Assembly: GCA_008973525.1 (NCBI GenBank)
Contig: WACJ01000126.1
Span: forward strand, 1 to 64,000
Direction: 5' to 3'
Length of the DNA: 64,000 nt
Source: Stenopsyche tienmushanensis
Lineage: Eukaryota > Arthropoda > Insecta > Trichoptera > Stenopsychidae
The stretch's first letter is position 1. Every line of letters starts with the position of its first letter. The translations under genes and the position numbers were made by a program. This document shows, piece after piece, positions 35,560 through 45,404 of the stretch. The notes below the pieces were generated by a model. It was not told where the DNA came from, did not search any database, and worked only from the letters and a program-made list of their open reading frames with translations.

Positions 35560-36440
35560 ACTGTGGAACGTCCTTTCGACCTTTCCTTGGAAGTCCCAGT
35601 TGAATGTGAGCTGTTCGCGTACGCGGACGACTTCATGCTGCTGGTGATGGACGGCTTGAAGTCCCATCTCGGAGCTGTGGGATATTTTACACTGAAGAGG
35701 ATCAGCGAATGGATCTGCATGAATAGATTATCTTTCTTGGCTTTGAAGTCACAAGGTCTCATCATAAATTATCGTCTTCAGCAACCCCCTTGGCTTCGCA
35801 TGGATGAAAGTTCAGTTACGTTCGTGGAATCGGCCCCATACTTAGAAATCATGTTGGACGATTGGAGAACACCCAATTTTGACTAACTACAACGACATTT
35901 TTGTAGCCATCTCAGCCTATGTAGCAGGCGCATAAAATCAGCATCCAGTTGATCAAGAGAACTCTTTTGCAGGTACAGCGAGCGCCTTTAATACTTATAC
36001 CTGGATCTGGAGGTCCAAGGTCGCGCATAACTCCGGTAATCGGCACCCGATGTGAATGCCTCTGACGCGCTAAGCGATCTTTGCCAACGCGTTAGCGTTT
36101 GATGTTCGCTACCTCTATTGATGTTTTCCCTCAGTTAGGAACTGCCTGAGATGTTGCTGGGTCGTTCTGGATTACTGGATGTCCCAATTCCTCATAGAGC
36201 ACGAGTTTAGACTTTTCCTGATCTCGGAGTGTCTGTGCGTGGATCCGTTCATGGACGCAGACCATGTTCTGTGGACATATTCAGGCACGGCGTTCGATTG
36301 CGAGGCGCTTATTCGTTGTGTAAGCGATCTGAGAAACGGACCAATTGGCCACACATACCTTACGGCCGCTCTGTCCATTTTAAGGGTATTTTCAGTAATA
36401 AATACTTCTATAATCTGTGCGATCATCTGAGCAGGCAACA
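35560..36440 (+). mobile_element. non-LTR reverse transcriptase relic
   Basis: A frame carries ECELFAYADDFMLLVMDG, the catalytic YADD block, followed by LKRISEWICMNRLSFLALKS and SAPYLEIMLDDW. After stops, 36179-36430 reads DPFMDADHVLWTYSGTAFDC then EALIRCVSDLRNGP, the C-terminal zinc-like region (usual D-DHVLW-C). Dead relic. Confidence 0.75.
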
Positions 36441-36535
36441 CTCGATGGAAACATTCTCACCATGCGTTTTTATTCCATTGTGAGCAAACGCAGTACCTAT
36501 CTTGCGCACAGCTTTCTCGTGTCCAAATTTTACAA
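36441..36535 (-). mobile_element. mariner transposase fragment
   Basis: The minus strand reads KFGHEKAVRKIGTAFAHNGI, with frameshift, and GENVSIECC, matching the linker region of the relics at 27640-27810 and 40160-40480. Confidence 0.5.
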
Positions 36536-39244
36536 ACCAAATTGGTTACTTTTGGGACTAACTTCTTATTTATCATTTTTTTTAATATTATAGGATATAA
36601 GATGAAAATCATTTTTCAGTATACGGTGTATTCTGAACACTTGATTGCTTAGAGCTTCATATCCTCGCATTTGAATTGAACATCATAAGGACCTATTTAT
36701 TTGAAACTTTGACATTAATAATTTTAAATTGTCGTCCCGTGAAACACTTTTCGATTATTTAATATGCTTCAATAGCTTTTAAATAGTATTCCTTACCCTT
36801 GGAATTGAAGGTGGTCCCAGAATTGAATGGTAATTCAATTGGTCGATTGAATGGAACTTATGAAACTTTACTTTTATTCAACTCGAGGTAAAAGATTTTA
36901 AAATACAGTTCGTCGCATGCGAGACGTCCGCGTTCATTTTTATCAAATACGGATTTAAATTTATTTTTCAAAATTGCAGATCAAGATCACAAAAGCGGTA
37001 ATGTGAAAATAATATCAAATAGCATACTATTAATATGTATTTTTCGAAAATATTAATGTTTTATTGATTATCAATGAATTAAGAACTTCTTGATAAATTA
37101 TTCTTATCCAAAATGCAAATTTATTATAAAAGAACATCCTATATCAACAGAGAGTTTCAAATAAGGTAGTTTCACTACCGCATCCTGTTATAAGATACAT
37201 AAGAACAAAAACATACAGACAGACAGAACATTTCAAATTTACATTGAATGATAACTTAAAAAATATCGACATTTTTGTATTTTATTGTTGAATAATATGT
37301 TAGAATTCAAAATGTTTCAAAATAAGAGTCGTCGCAAATATTCCAAACTGTATTCCATTTTCCACCAATATCATTCATCAAACAGGAAATTGCCTTTAGA
37401 AAAGGCTCCATTTAATTTCTGAGTATCATTTATATTCTCCATAATAGATTATTCTGCATTTGGATTGTTGGTATATTGAATTATCCCGATTTTTCTCGAT
37501 GGAATTTATTCACCATTTAAGGTGCGCCAAAGGGGAATATTAAAAAATCTCTCCGTTATTCGCAGGGCGAATGTGTTAATTATTCGAAATATGTTTCAGT
37601 AGTTCCAAAACTTTTAACGCTGCGAATTAAATCCAGAGTTTGATCGATGGGCTTTGGCATATTTTTTTGTTTGTTTAAAAAACACCAGCAAACGTACGAC
37701 GTGATGTCAATTCATGTCGAGAATTCATAGAAAAGGCTCTATTTTAATATTTTTCTACGTCATTTGCCCTCACCTGACTACTGGTAAAACGTCAATCAAT
37801 CTTGTCCAATCTATTTACATAACTGAAGAAGAGTGCGATCAGAGAGTACTTCATGAAAATGGAAGCGGATGAACGGAAACGGATATGACTTAAAATGCAT
37901 TCAAAACATATTTCCATTTTCTAAGCCCATTTGAACCTTTTCTATTCGTATGTCGACATTATATCGCCAAAATTTTTACTTACGGAATTTTTTGCGCAAA
38001 TTTGAAATGTGGACGCGCAAAGAAGAAGAAAGTGAACCGATAGCCTTGGCCGCGGGAAGACGTATTCTTTTAGCCAGCGCCTCAGTGGTATCACAGCTGG
38101 AATTCTCCGAAGATCATGATCAAAAGCTTTGACTTTGCATAGCGACCTGACCATCTTTTTACTCCTTTTCAGATCTTCTGCAATTCATTAGTGAAAAAGC
38201 CGTTGGAGACTACCTTGGAGCGCATTTAAGGGGCAGGGCGAAGCCTTGGGGCTGTACGACGATATCAACATTAATCATTTGTTTAATATTATCTGTCCTT
38301 CATATTCATTTTTCGTATGGATCCTTCGAGTGTTTTCTTTAAATATTAAAAAATGAAATCCTTTTCGTTTCCACTTGAGTATAGAGAAGGGTAGATTGAA
38401 AATAGCGACAGCACAAAGAGTAGAGATAAGCCAGGATTTAATTGTTAATTGTTAAAACTGCTCGCTGACAAGTGATCCGCGACCGCTAATGGCAAACCTA
38501 AATTATGAACTGCTGAACTTATTATAAATTCTGCTAGGGTAGACTACCCCTTTTTATATACCTTTCGCTGCTTATACGTCCGTGCACTTAAGGTTTTGTA
38601 TAGAGTGCATTCGAATATATCATGTTAACTAATACCTATCATAGTTCGTCAGATGTGATTGATGGTCTCTCACTCCTTGCCTCGTCGTAAGTATCAGCAC
38701 GGCCTTCTCTGAACAATCTAACTCAATTCGTAACATATTGTCGACTAATCACATCATTATTGTTCTGCAAAATAAATTTAAAAAAACGAATTACTGCGCG
38801 GATCTCGCACGGACGGGACGGGATTGTCTCGCACGCGCGACAGCATCTCCATCGGAAGAGTTTACTATGACTGAACAAAATGGCCGAAAAACACGTGCGA
38901 CCAAACAAACTGACTCGTATTACAGAACCGGTCAAACCAATTTAAAATATCATTGTTTTATCAATTTTCAATATTTTATTCTATGTATGTATCCAAGCCC
39001 TTTATTCAATAAAGTCGTCTTCAACACAGACGATTTAGTCAAAAATAAATATGAAGCTGGAAATATTCTGTGTGAAATACTTTTCATTTTATTTTCAGGG
39101 ATATTTTTAAAATATACAAGGTATACAACCAAATTGTTTACGTGACTACGGTATTAACACAGATTTAAACACTACAGCACGAATCTGCACTACTTTGAAT
39201 TTGCCTCAAATCAGACCTTTCCTTTTTTTAAGTTTATTTGCTAT
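36536..39244. other. intergenic stretch; one small LTR piece
   Basis: No gene recognised. Positions 38037-38075 carry the family L block GATAGCCTTGGCCGCGGGAA as an isolated plus-strand fragment. The frame at 38738-39145 has no motif I recognise. Confidence 0.45.
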
Positions 39245-39690
39245 TGTAACGTTGAGGCGGGGGCGCTCTCGGTAGCAGAATCCCAGGGCGGCTCCCCGTC
39301 CCCACGTACTCGTCGGGATGGCCGCGTCAGGATGGCTGTAATGTTGCTGGACGAAAGGATGGGAATAGACAGGCGTCAAATGGAAAGGCTCTCTTCTCTA
39401 AATAACTATTTATTCCACACGAGAGACAGAGAGAGAGGTCTGGTTGCAGGAGGGACGTCCTCCCACAGCCAAGGCTAACCGACGACTCCCCGACTCCCGC
39501 CTCCTGCGCGTCACTACCCAACCGGCAACGGTGCACGCGCAAGAAGCGACCGGTTGGTATGCAGGTGCAATATCTCCGCATGGCCGCAAGAGATGGCGCT
39601 GTTAACATAACACATTGCACCTGAAGAGAGATGTAAGATGTCGCTGTTAACAGCGCTAATACGTGTGGATGGTAAATAGCCCACGCTACA
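39245..39690 (-). mobile_element. solo LTR (family L)
   Basis: On the minus strand it starts TGTAGCGTGGGCTATTTACC at 39690 and ends in AACGTTACA at 39245, about 446 bp. It contains AGCGCTGTTAACAGCG, the stem pair GGTGCAAT / ATTGCACC, GGAATAAATAG (a poly(A) signal inside the LTR) and GCCTGTCTATTCCCATC. No primer site follows its 3' edge, so this is the cleanest view of the LTR alone. A target duplication is not obvious. Confidence 0.75.
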
Positions 39691-39724
39691 AAACTATATC
39701 AAAGGGTATAGGGTGTAGCCACAT

Positions 39725-40180
39725 TCAAACTGAGGTTGGACTCGTTGCCACTAGATAGCATCCTTTTAATTTAGCGTAACCTCTGTCCTTCGCCTCTAAT
39801 GCACCTTTGGGTGCACGTGGTCTGAAGCTGATCTTCCTGCGGGAAATTCGCCTCGTCTGCGTTTTGGCGCAGAGCAAAACGTGTGGGCATCTGGAAACTG
39901 CCCACACGTTTGTCCAATGTCCAAAAAGGAACAACAAAGAAGGCCGCTAGAGAAAGCACAATGAGAGTGTAGTAGTTCCGATGGAATGGCTCCACAAATT
40001 TCGGTGGACACATCGACTGATCATCGACCTGGAAAAGTGGAACAGAAGAAAACACGGTCAGCTGTGTCATCATCTGATCCAGGTCCTTACCGGGCATGAC
40101 TGCTTTGGAGCGTATCTCCACAAAATAACCAAGAAGATAAGCCCGGAATGCCATCATTGTGGCGTTCTGTGCAAATGTTG
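39725..40180. mobile_element. R1-like non-LTR relic with an inverted junction
   Basis: Minus strand 39937-39725 resembles the ORF1 region before the zinc knuckle seen at 58030-57780. Plus strand 39900-40180 reads HLIQVLTGHDCFGAYLHKIT then PECHHCG, the polymerase C-terminal block. The two parts meet head to head near 39.9 kb. A long minus-strand frame over 39771-40280 is a shadow. Confidence 0.65.
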
Positions 40181-40480
40181 AAGAAAATAGTGAATGATCG
40201 TCAACTGCAAGTGCATACGCTAGTAGACATGGTAAGCCTTTCAAAGCCATACATTGCATATTGACTGAAAACTTGGACACAAAAAAACTGTTGAAAGATG
40301 GGTTCCGCGTTTGCTTGGAACAAAAAAAGAGTCATGAGGATGTTTTTATCGAGGTTTGTTGCAAGTTTCAAGCCAATTTTTTACGTTGATTTATAACCAC
40401 GGATGAAACATGGGTCTATTACTTCACACCTGAAACAAAGAAACATGGGGAAGCTCCTCTTACCCGAGTTATTGTATAGT
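40160..40480 (+). mobile_element. mariner transposase relic
   Basis: DRQLQVHTLVDMV, then after frame changes KRWVPRLLGTKKES-like text and ITTDETWVYYFTPETKKHGE, the linker plus the first catalytic Asp region (usual TTDETW-HYYTPETK). It is inserted at or next to the end of the non-LTR relic. Confidence 0.65.
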
Positions 40481-40754
40481 ATAGTTTGATTCTGTTATTC
40501 GGGAGCATGCCAGCCCACTCAACTAAAAAAATAATTAAGATTTATACATATATATTGTAAATTAATATGTAAATGTAAATTTCGTGATCGTACAGATCAT
40601 AGAAGATTTCAGGTACGCATTTACCACCACAAATGCCGCAAAAATCCCTAAATGAGAATGGAATGGACACAGGACACAAGGTCTGTGTGTTCAATTGGTC
40701 CGCTTTTCGGACCGCTGACACAACGAATGAAAGCCTCGCGATCGGATATTTACA

Positions 40755-40795
40755 TTTAAAAATCGAGCGTCCTTATTGTAAGACCCTATGAACGC
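40755..40795 (-). repeat. dispersed terminus repeat T, copy 4
   Basis: The minus strand reads GGGTCTTACAATAAGGACGC then TCGATTTTTAAATG. It lies about 280 bases after the mariner relic, the same order as at 26881-27815. Confidence 0.5.
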
Positions 40796-40961
40796 TAGGT
40801 TTATCAGAAAGAATCTACGTTTTATGATAGAAAGTAAACAGCCATAAAAACGCTTTTTATTCGTCGTTAAATTAACATAAAATTATTATTGCATCGATGT
40901 TCAGATAGTTAATAAACAAGTTAAATAGGTCACTCAATATTGTCCATTTGGCAAAGTTTCC

Positions 40962-42683
40962 ATGAAGAATATGCATCCGAGTGCTGCACTTGTTGTGTTT
41001 TCAATAACAACCGTGTGGACGAGAGACATTGAAGACATCAGGAATTTAATCAACATAGCAAATACCATCATCGATCGACATGAAGGCATCACAAGAATCA
41101 TGTTTGAAGATCAAGAATCGATTCAAGGATACGTCAGCGAACTTCTGAAAAAAATGCACACCACACCAGTCATCATTTCGGAGCGTTGCATCGAGGATCG
41201 CTTTGAAAACGTCATACTGATTGTGCAAAATACAGCCGATATATCAAATATTCTGAGGCGTGCCTGCATTTGGAATCATAAGCAACCCAAAATGGTCTTT
41301 GTTCTTGTTTTAAATCCATGCTCATCCGAATGTGTTAAAGAAGCGGCCGATGAAATCGCCACATTTGCGCTGAATAATGCATTCGTTTTGTCCACATTTG
41401 GCAATCATTTTTCCGTACATGGAATAAATCTACATTCCGTCGACTGTCGATCGTCGATCGAATTAATTTGGAAGTCGAGAGACCCGCGTATTCCGTCGAA
41501 TTTGAATTTTAGTCCAAAGCCGAAGAAAAATTTCAATCTTTGTCCCCTTTCGGTGGCCACTTTTCAGCAGCATCCTTTGATGTATCTCATCGAGAACGAA
41601 ACGCACGTCTTGGAATTCGAAGGCCCGGAAGCTCGACTGCTGAAAGAACTGGCGAAATACTTCAACTTCTCGACTATCTTCAATGTGTCCAAAGCCCAAT
41701 GGGATGGAGTGGTGAAACTGTTGGATGATGGAGTCGATTGCACGTTCAGTTCGTTGGCTTTGACGTCGGATCGTTACAAAAAATTCTCATCGTCGACGCC
41801 CTTCTTTTTTACAAAATTCGTCATAGTTACTCCACAACCTGGAATACAACCGCGCTGGAAAAAACTCATAAAATGTTTCAAACAAAACATTTGGTATTTC
41901 CTAATAATCCTTGAAGTATTATTTTTCATTCTTCTTGCATTAACCCAAAAATATAAACCAGACCCATTTAAAATAAGCTATTTCCTCTTTATCGCCTGGA
42001 CCATATCTATTGGTCAAGTTTTGCCTGGAGATCTAAAAAGAACACTTACACGACAAATTTACTTATTTTACATCATATTTTTTTTCATATTGAGAAGTGC
42101 TTATTCAGCCTATTTAGTCGGAGATTTGACTGAAGATTTTCCGAATGCAGGATTTAATTCATTCGATGCCATGATACGAGCCGGAATGAAATTTGGAGGT
42201 AGCGAAAGTTTGCTTTCTTACTTTACAGCGTCTGAACGCTTATCTAAAAATTATCATATAATCAACGTTAGCGATCATAATCAAATCATTTCGAATATAG
42301 CCAACGGTAAAATGAATTTCGGCTTTATTACTCAGCTTCTAATAGCAGAGACAGTAATTCAAGAACAGGGGAAAAGGATGTCCAGCGTACATGTCGTCGA
42401 GGAAACTGTAGTTACTAGTCCGATTGTTGCATTCTATCCAAAAAACTCACATCTTGTCGATTATTTCGATAATGTTATACTTTATCTTGCTTCTGGAGGG
42501 ATTATCAATAAATGGATGGATGATTTTATAAATAGAAAAAATATTCAAAATGTTTCCCCCATAGTTATTAAGATGGAACATTTATATGCAAGCTTTTCAA
42601 TTTTATTGCTTGGAATTACTATTGCTCTTATAGTATTTTTAGCCGAATTAATAGCTAAAAAAATTACATATAGACGAAATTAA
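40962..42683 (+). CDS. divergent ionotropic receptor (IR), single exon
   Basis: 573 residues, no introns, TAA stop. IRs are relatives of ionotropic glutamate receptors; in insects they are ligand-gated channels in the dendrite membrane of chemosensory neurons, usually working with a co-receptor. Residues 1-190 form a short divergent N-terminal region; a signal peptide is weak. About 191-290 is ligand-binding half S1, ending LTSDRYKKFSSSTPFF, which keeps the Arg of the glutamate-receptor pattern. TM1 is about 310-328, the pore loop 340-356, and TM2 365-385 followed by SAYSAYLVGDLT, the counterpart of the SYTANLAAFLT gate. S2 is about 390-535, where FGFITQ seems to have Gln in place of the ligand-binding acidic residue. 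TM3 is 542-562. The intronless form and divergence suit the tuning-receptor group rather than IR8a/25a. It is alone; no tandem copy in the window. Confidence 0.9.
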   Translation: MKNMHPSAALVVFSITTVWTRDIEDIRNLINIANTIIDRHEGITRIMFEDQESIQGYVSELLKKMHTTPVIISERCIEDRFENVILIVQNTADISNILRRACIWNHKQPKMVFVLVLNPCSSECVKEAADEIATFALNNAFVLSTFGNHFSVHGINLHSVDCRSSIELIWKSRDPRIPSNLNFSPKPKKNFNLCPLSVATFQQHPLMYLIENETHVLEFEGPEARLLKELAKYFNFSTIFNVSKAQWDGVVKLLDDGVDCTFSSLALTSDRYKKFSSSTPFFFTKFVIVTPQPGIQPRWKKLIKCFKQNIWYFLIILEVLFFILLALTQKYKPDPFKISYFLFIAWTISIGQVLPGDLKRTLTRQIYLFYIIFFFILRSAYSAYLVGDLTEDFPNAGFNSFDAMIRAGMKFGGSESLLSYFTASERLSKNYHIINVSDHNQIISNIANGKMNFGFITQLLIAETVIQEQGKRMSSVHVVEETVVTSPIVAFYPKNSHLVDYFDNVILYLASGGIINKWMDDFINRKNIQNVSPIVIKMEHLYASFSILLLGITIALIVFLAELIAKKITYRRN

Positions 42684-42686
42684 TTT

Positions 42687-42692
42687 AATAAA
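42687..42692 (+). terminator. polyadenylation signal AATAAA of the IR gene
   Basis: AATAAA begins four bases after the stop codon. This implies a very short 3' UTR unless a later signal is used. Confidence 0.45.
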
Positions 42693-45270
42693 TTAGAAAC
42701 CTATTTAATATTTTACTAAATATAAAATCTCATTTATTTAAAACAATGATCGTTTAACTTTCAAATATTTTTAATAGTGATATTAAAATTAAAAATATAT
42801 TTCTAAAATAAAAAGGGTATTTTTTTAATAGTTATAAAATTAACACGCCATTAATTTTTTAACCTGGCAACTTTGAAGCCTGTGACATTTGAGAGACGAA
42901 ATGTCAGTTCAAGTTGAAAATGCACAATATAACCTAAAAACAAATTTTCTTAAAACGAAATTGGTTTGCTTTACTGCATTATATTGAATAAAAATTGAGT
43001 GCATGCATTCGTTTATAGATTTTTAAGCATATATAAAACTTTACTTAAATTATATTCAATGCCATTTAGTTTTTATTGAAAACTACAGTATTAAATAATG
43101 TATATCCGAATGAATAAGATGAAAACTGAAACTGCAAAACTATCAAATTTAACAGAATTGGTCAATAAGACACGTGAACTTAATTAATAACATATATAGA
43201 TATTTGTAATATGAAAAAAATAATGTTTTGAGACGACAAAGATATAATGTCTGTGAATATTTTAGGGACAGCTAAACAACGACAGTCGTCTGAGGGTGTA
43301 GTTTCAAAACTGCGCATTCAAATGATGTCTGCCGATCCTTTTATAAGTCCTGATATTAAGCGTAGCCCTGTAATCAATCATTGTAATAGATAAATAGTTA
43401 ATAATGCAAGTAGAAAATTATAGCAATGCAAAAAGATGGATATTTAAAGACTGGCCGTTCATGACAATCCTTTTAAAATTCTGATTATGTAGTACAACCA
43501 CAAGACCCTTATCTTGTTCATTCAAAAAATTCTAAATGCAGCAAACGTTATAAAAGACCCATTGCAAGTAACGACAATTAAACATTTATAATTACAGATT
43601 ATTCTCGGGATATCATGTAGCTTTTCCTTTGGTAGCAGCTGGTTATGCTCCATTGCAACCTATTTCTATGTGCGTCTAAAATCTCATTAAATATAGAGCT
43701 TTTGTGGACACATAATAAAGGTTTGTCAATGCAGTCTTTGTAGTGTGTATGCAATGTTATTATGGGCTTCTTAAGAAGAAAAGGAAGATGACGATGATGC
43801 TATTTCGCCATGTCATTCATGTAAAAAAGTAATTCAATATGTACATTGTGCGGAAAGCAATATACAGCTGAACCTTTGTTTGTGTGGGACTTAATCAGCG
43901 GACTGTACAAAGCTGAGCATGTTTCTTTTAAGGAAGATTCTATCTAGGATACTTTGAGCGAGGCAAATGGCTCTTCACACGGATAAGAACAGCAGGAGAA
44001 GAGAGTGATTCGGACTGACAGCCATTTAAATGTTACCTATCGGCATCTGTTAAATTTTTACTAATGTTAGTCTTATAAATTATATAGATATCAATTGTAA
44101 TTTTGTAGATAACATCGTTCTTTTAACGTCATTTATTTTTTTCACAATAGTCTCTCAATTACTCCAGCTTGACCTTAGTTATATTCCAAAATAGCTCAAG
44201 AAGCAAATAGATCATTAAATCAAATTAGGAATATTATATTGGCTGAGAAATCAAAATTCAAAACCGTCTGGAGAATAATATACTGTTATACAAAACCAAC
44301 CAAAAATCAATTTGGAATACAGCTCTTAGATATCTCATTCTTTAACACTCTCAGTCTAAATTACTACAAAAGTAGTTGACGCTCCATGCCTTATAATAAA
44401 TAACATTATACACAAATATGTCCACAGGAAAAAGAAAACTTCAGCTGTAATAACAAGGAGAGATTGAATGTGCACTGATCAAACAAACTTTCAAGACGCA
44501 GGCTAAAATGTCATATGACTCACAATTCAAAGGTGAATTAACGAAAAGTCTTCGTTAATGAATGAAGACCTACATGAGCTAACATGAATGGTATTATATT
44601 GGACTAAATGTCAAAGGGCAAAAAAGTCTAAGAATCAAAATTATAAAAATGAATACATTCGCCTCTTATTTGATATTCTTTATAAATTAATGCATGCCTC
44701 TAAAAATGTATCTACCTGATTAATAAAAAAACTAGAGATTAATCAAAAATATTTCCATTGTTTAGGAAATATTGCGCATTTTCTGAAAAATCGATGCAGG
44801 GGACTGTATATTTAAATAAAAAATGCAGTTTTAGTAATAAAAATGATTTTTTTATAATATCCTACTTATACACAAATTCTAACTATGAAATATTAATGTA
44901 ATATTACTATCAAAATAAATCAAACAAATTGTAAGAACATTCCAGTACATTAAGTTTTAAAATAAGTAAAGAAAAAATAGTATCAAAAAGTATGGTTAAA
45001 TTATATATATTTACAAAATACTTTAATTTACATTGTTCAAATAATGTTGTTTTAATTAACTTAATCAACTATATCGCTTTGATGACACATCAGATAACTA
45101 TTTTTGAGCATAATAAAAACGTTTTTTATATAATAAAGTTAATTTGAATGGAAACTGTAATAAATTTTTGGATTGCAGCATTTATAAATTATTTTACAAA
45201 CACAAAAGAGTTTATTTATCGAATGGTTATAATAATAGATAAGGCTGATTAGAAAAGGGAAATGTTTTTG
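42693..45270. other. intergenic stretch, possible decayed coding debris
   Basis: AT-rich. Short coding-like bits occur at 43245-43390 (MSVNILGTAKQRQ...SADPFISPDIKR), 43599-43680 (GYHVAFPLVAAGYAPLQP) and 43849-43950 (LCGKQYTAEPLFVWDLISGL), separated by stops and frame changes. They could be one degraded gene copy, but I do not recognise a family. Confidence 0.3.
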
Positions 45271-45279
45271 TAATGAAAG

Positions 45280-45404
45280 CGTGTTCGTAGATGACGAAAC
45301 GGGTGCGTTCGTAAATTTCAGTGTTCGCGAACGGCTGCGCGAGTTTGACGTGAACTGCTCGCTTTGGTCCCGAGCGTCTTTCGGGGCCTATTTTGATTCG
45401 CATC
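45280..45404 (+). promoter_or_regulatory. CpG-richer upstream region of STUB1
   Basis: The 125 bases before the STUB1 ATG are far more GC- and CpG-rich than the flanking DNA. They contain TTCGCGAA and a CRE-like TGACGTGA and show no TATA box. This fits a housekeeping promoter or 5' UTR; the transcription start was not identified. Confidence 0.4.

Noticed and set aside
39771..40280. Minus-strand 169-codon frame
   Set aside because: Antisense to the non-LTR C-terminal block and mariner relic read on the plus strand, which carry recognisable motifs.
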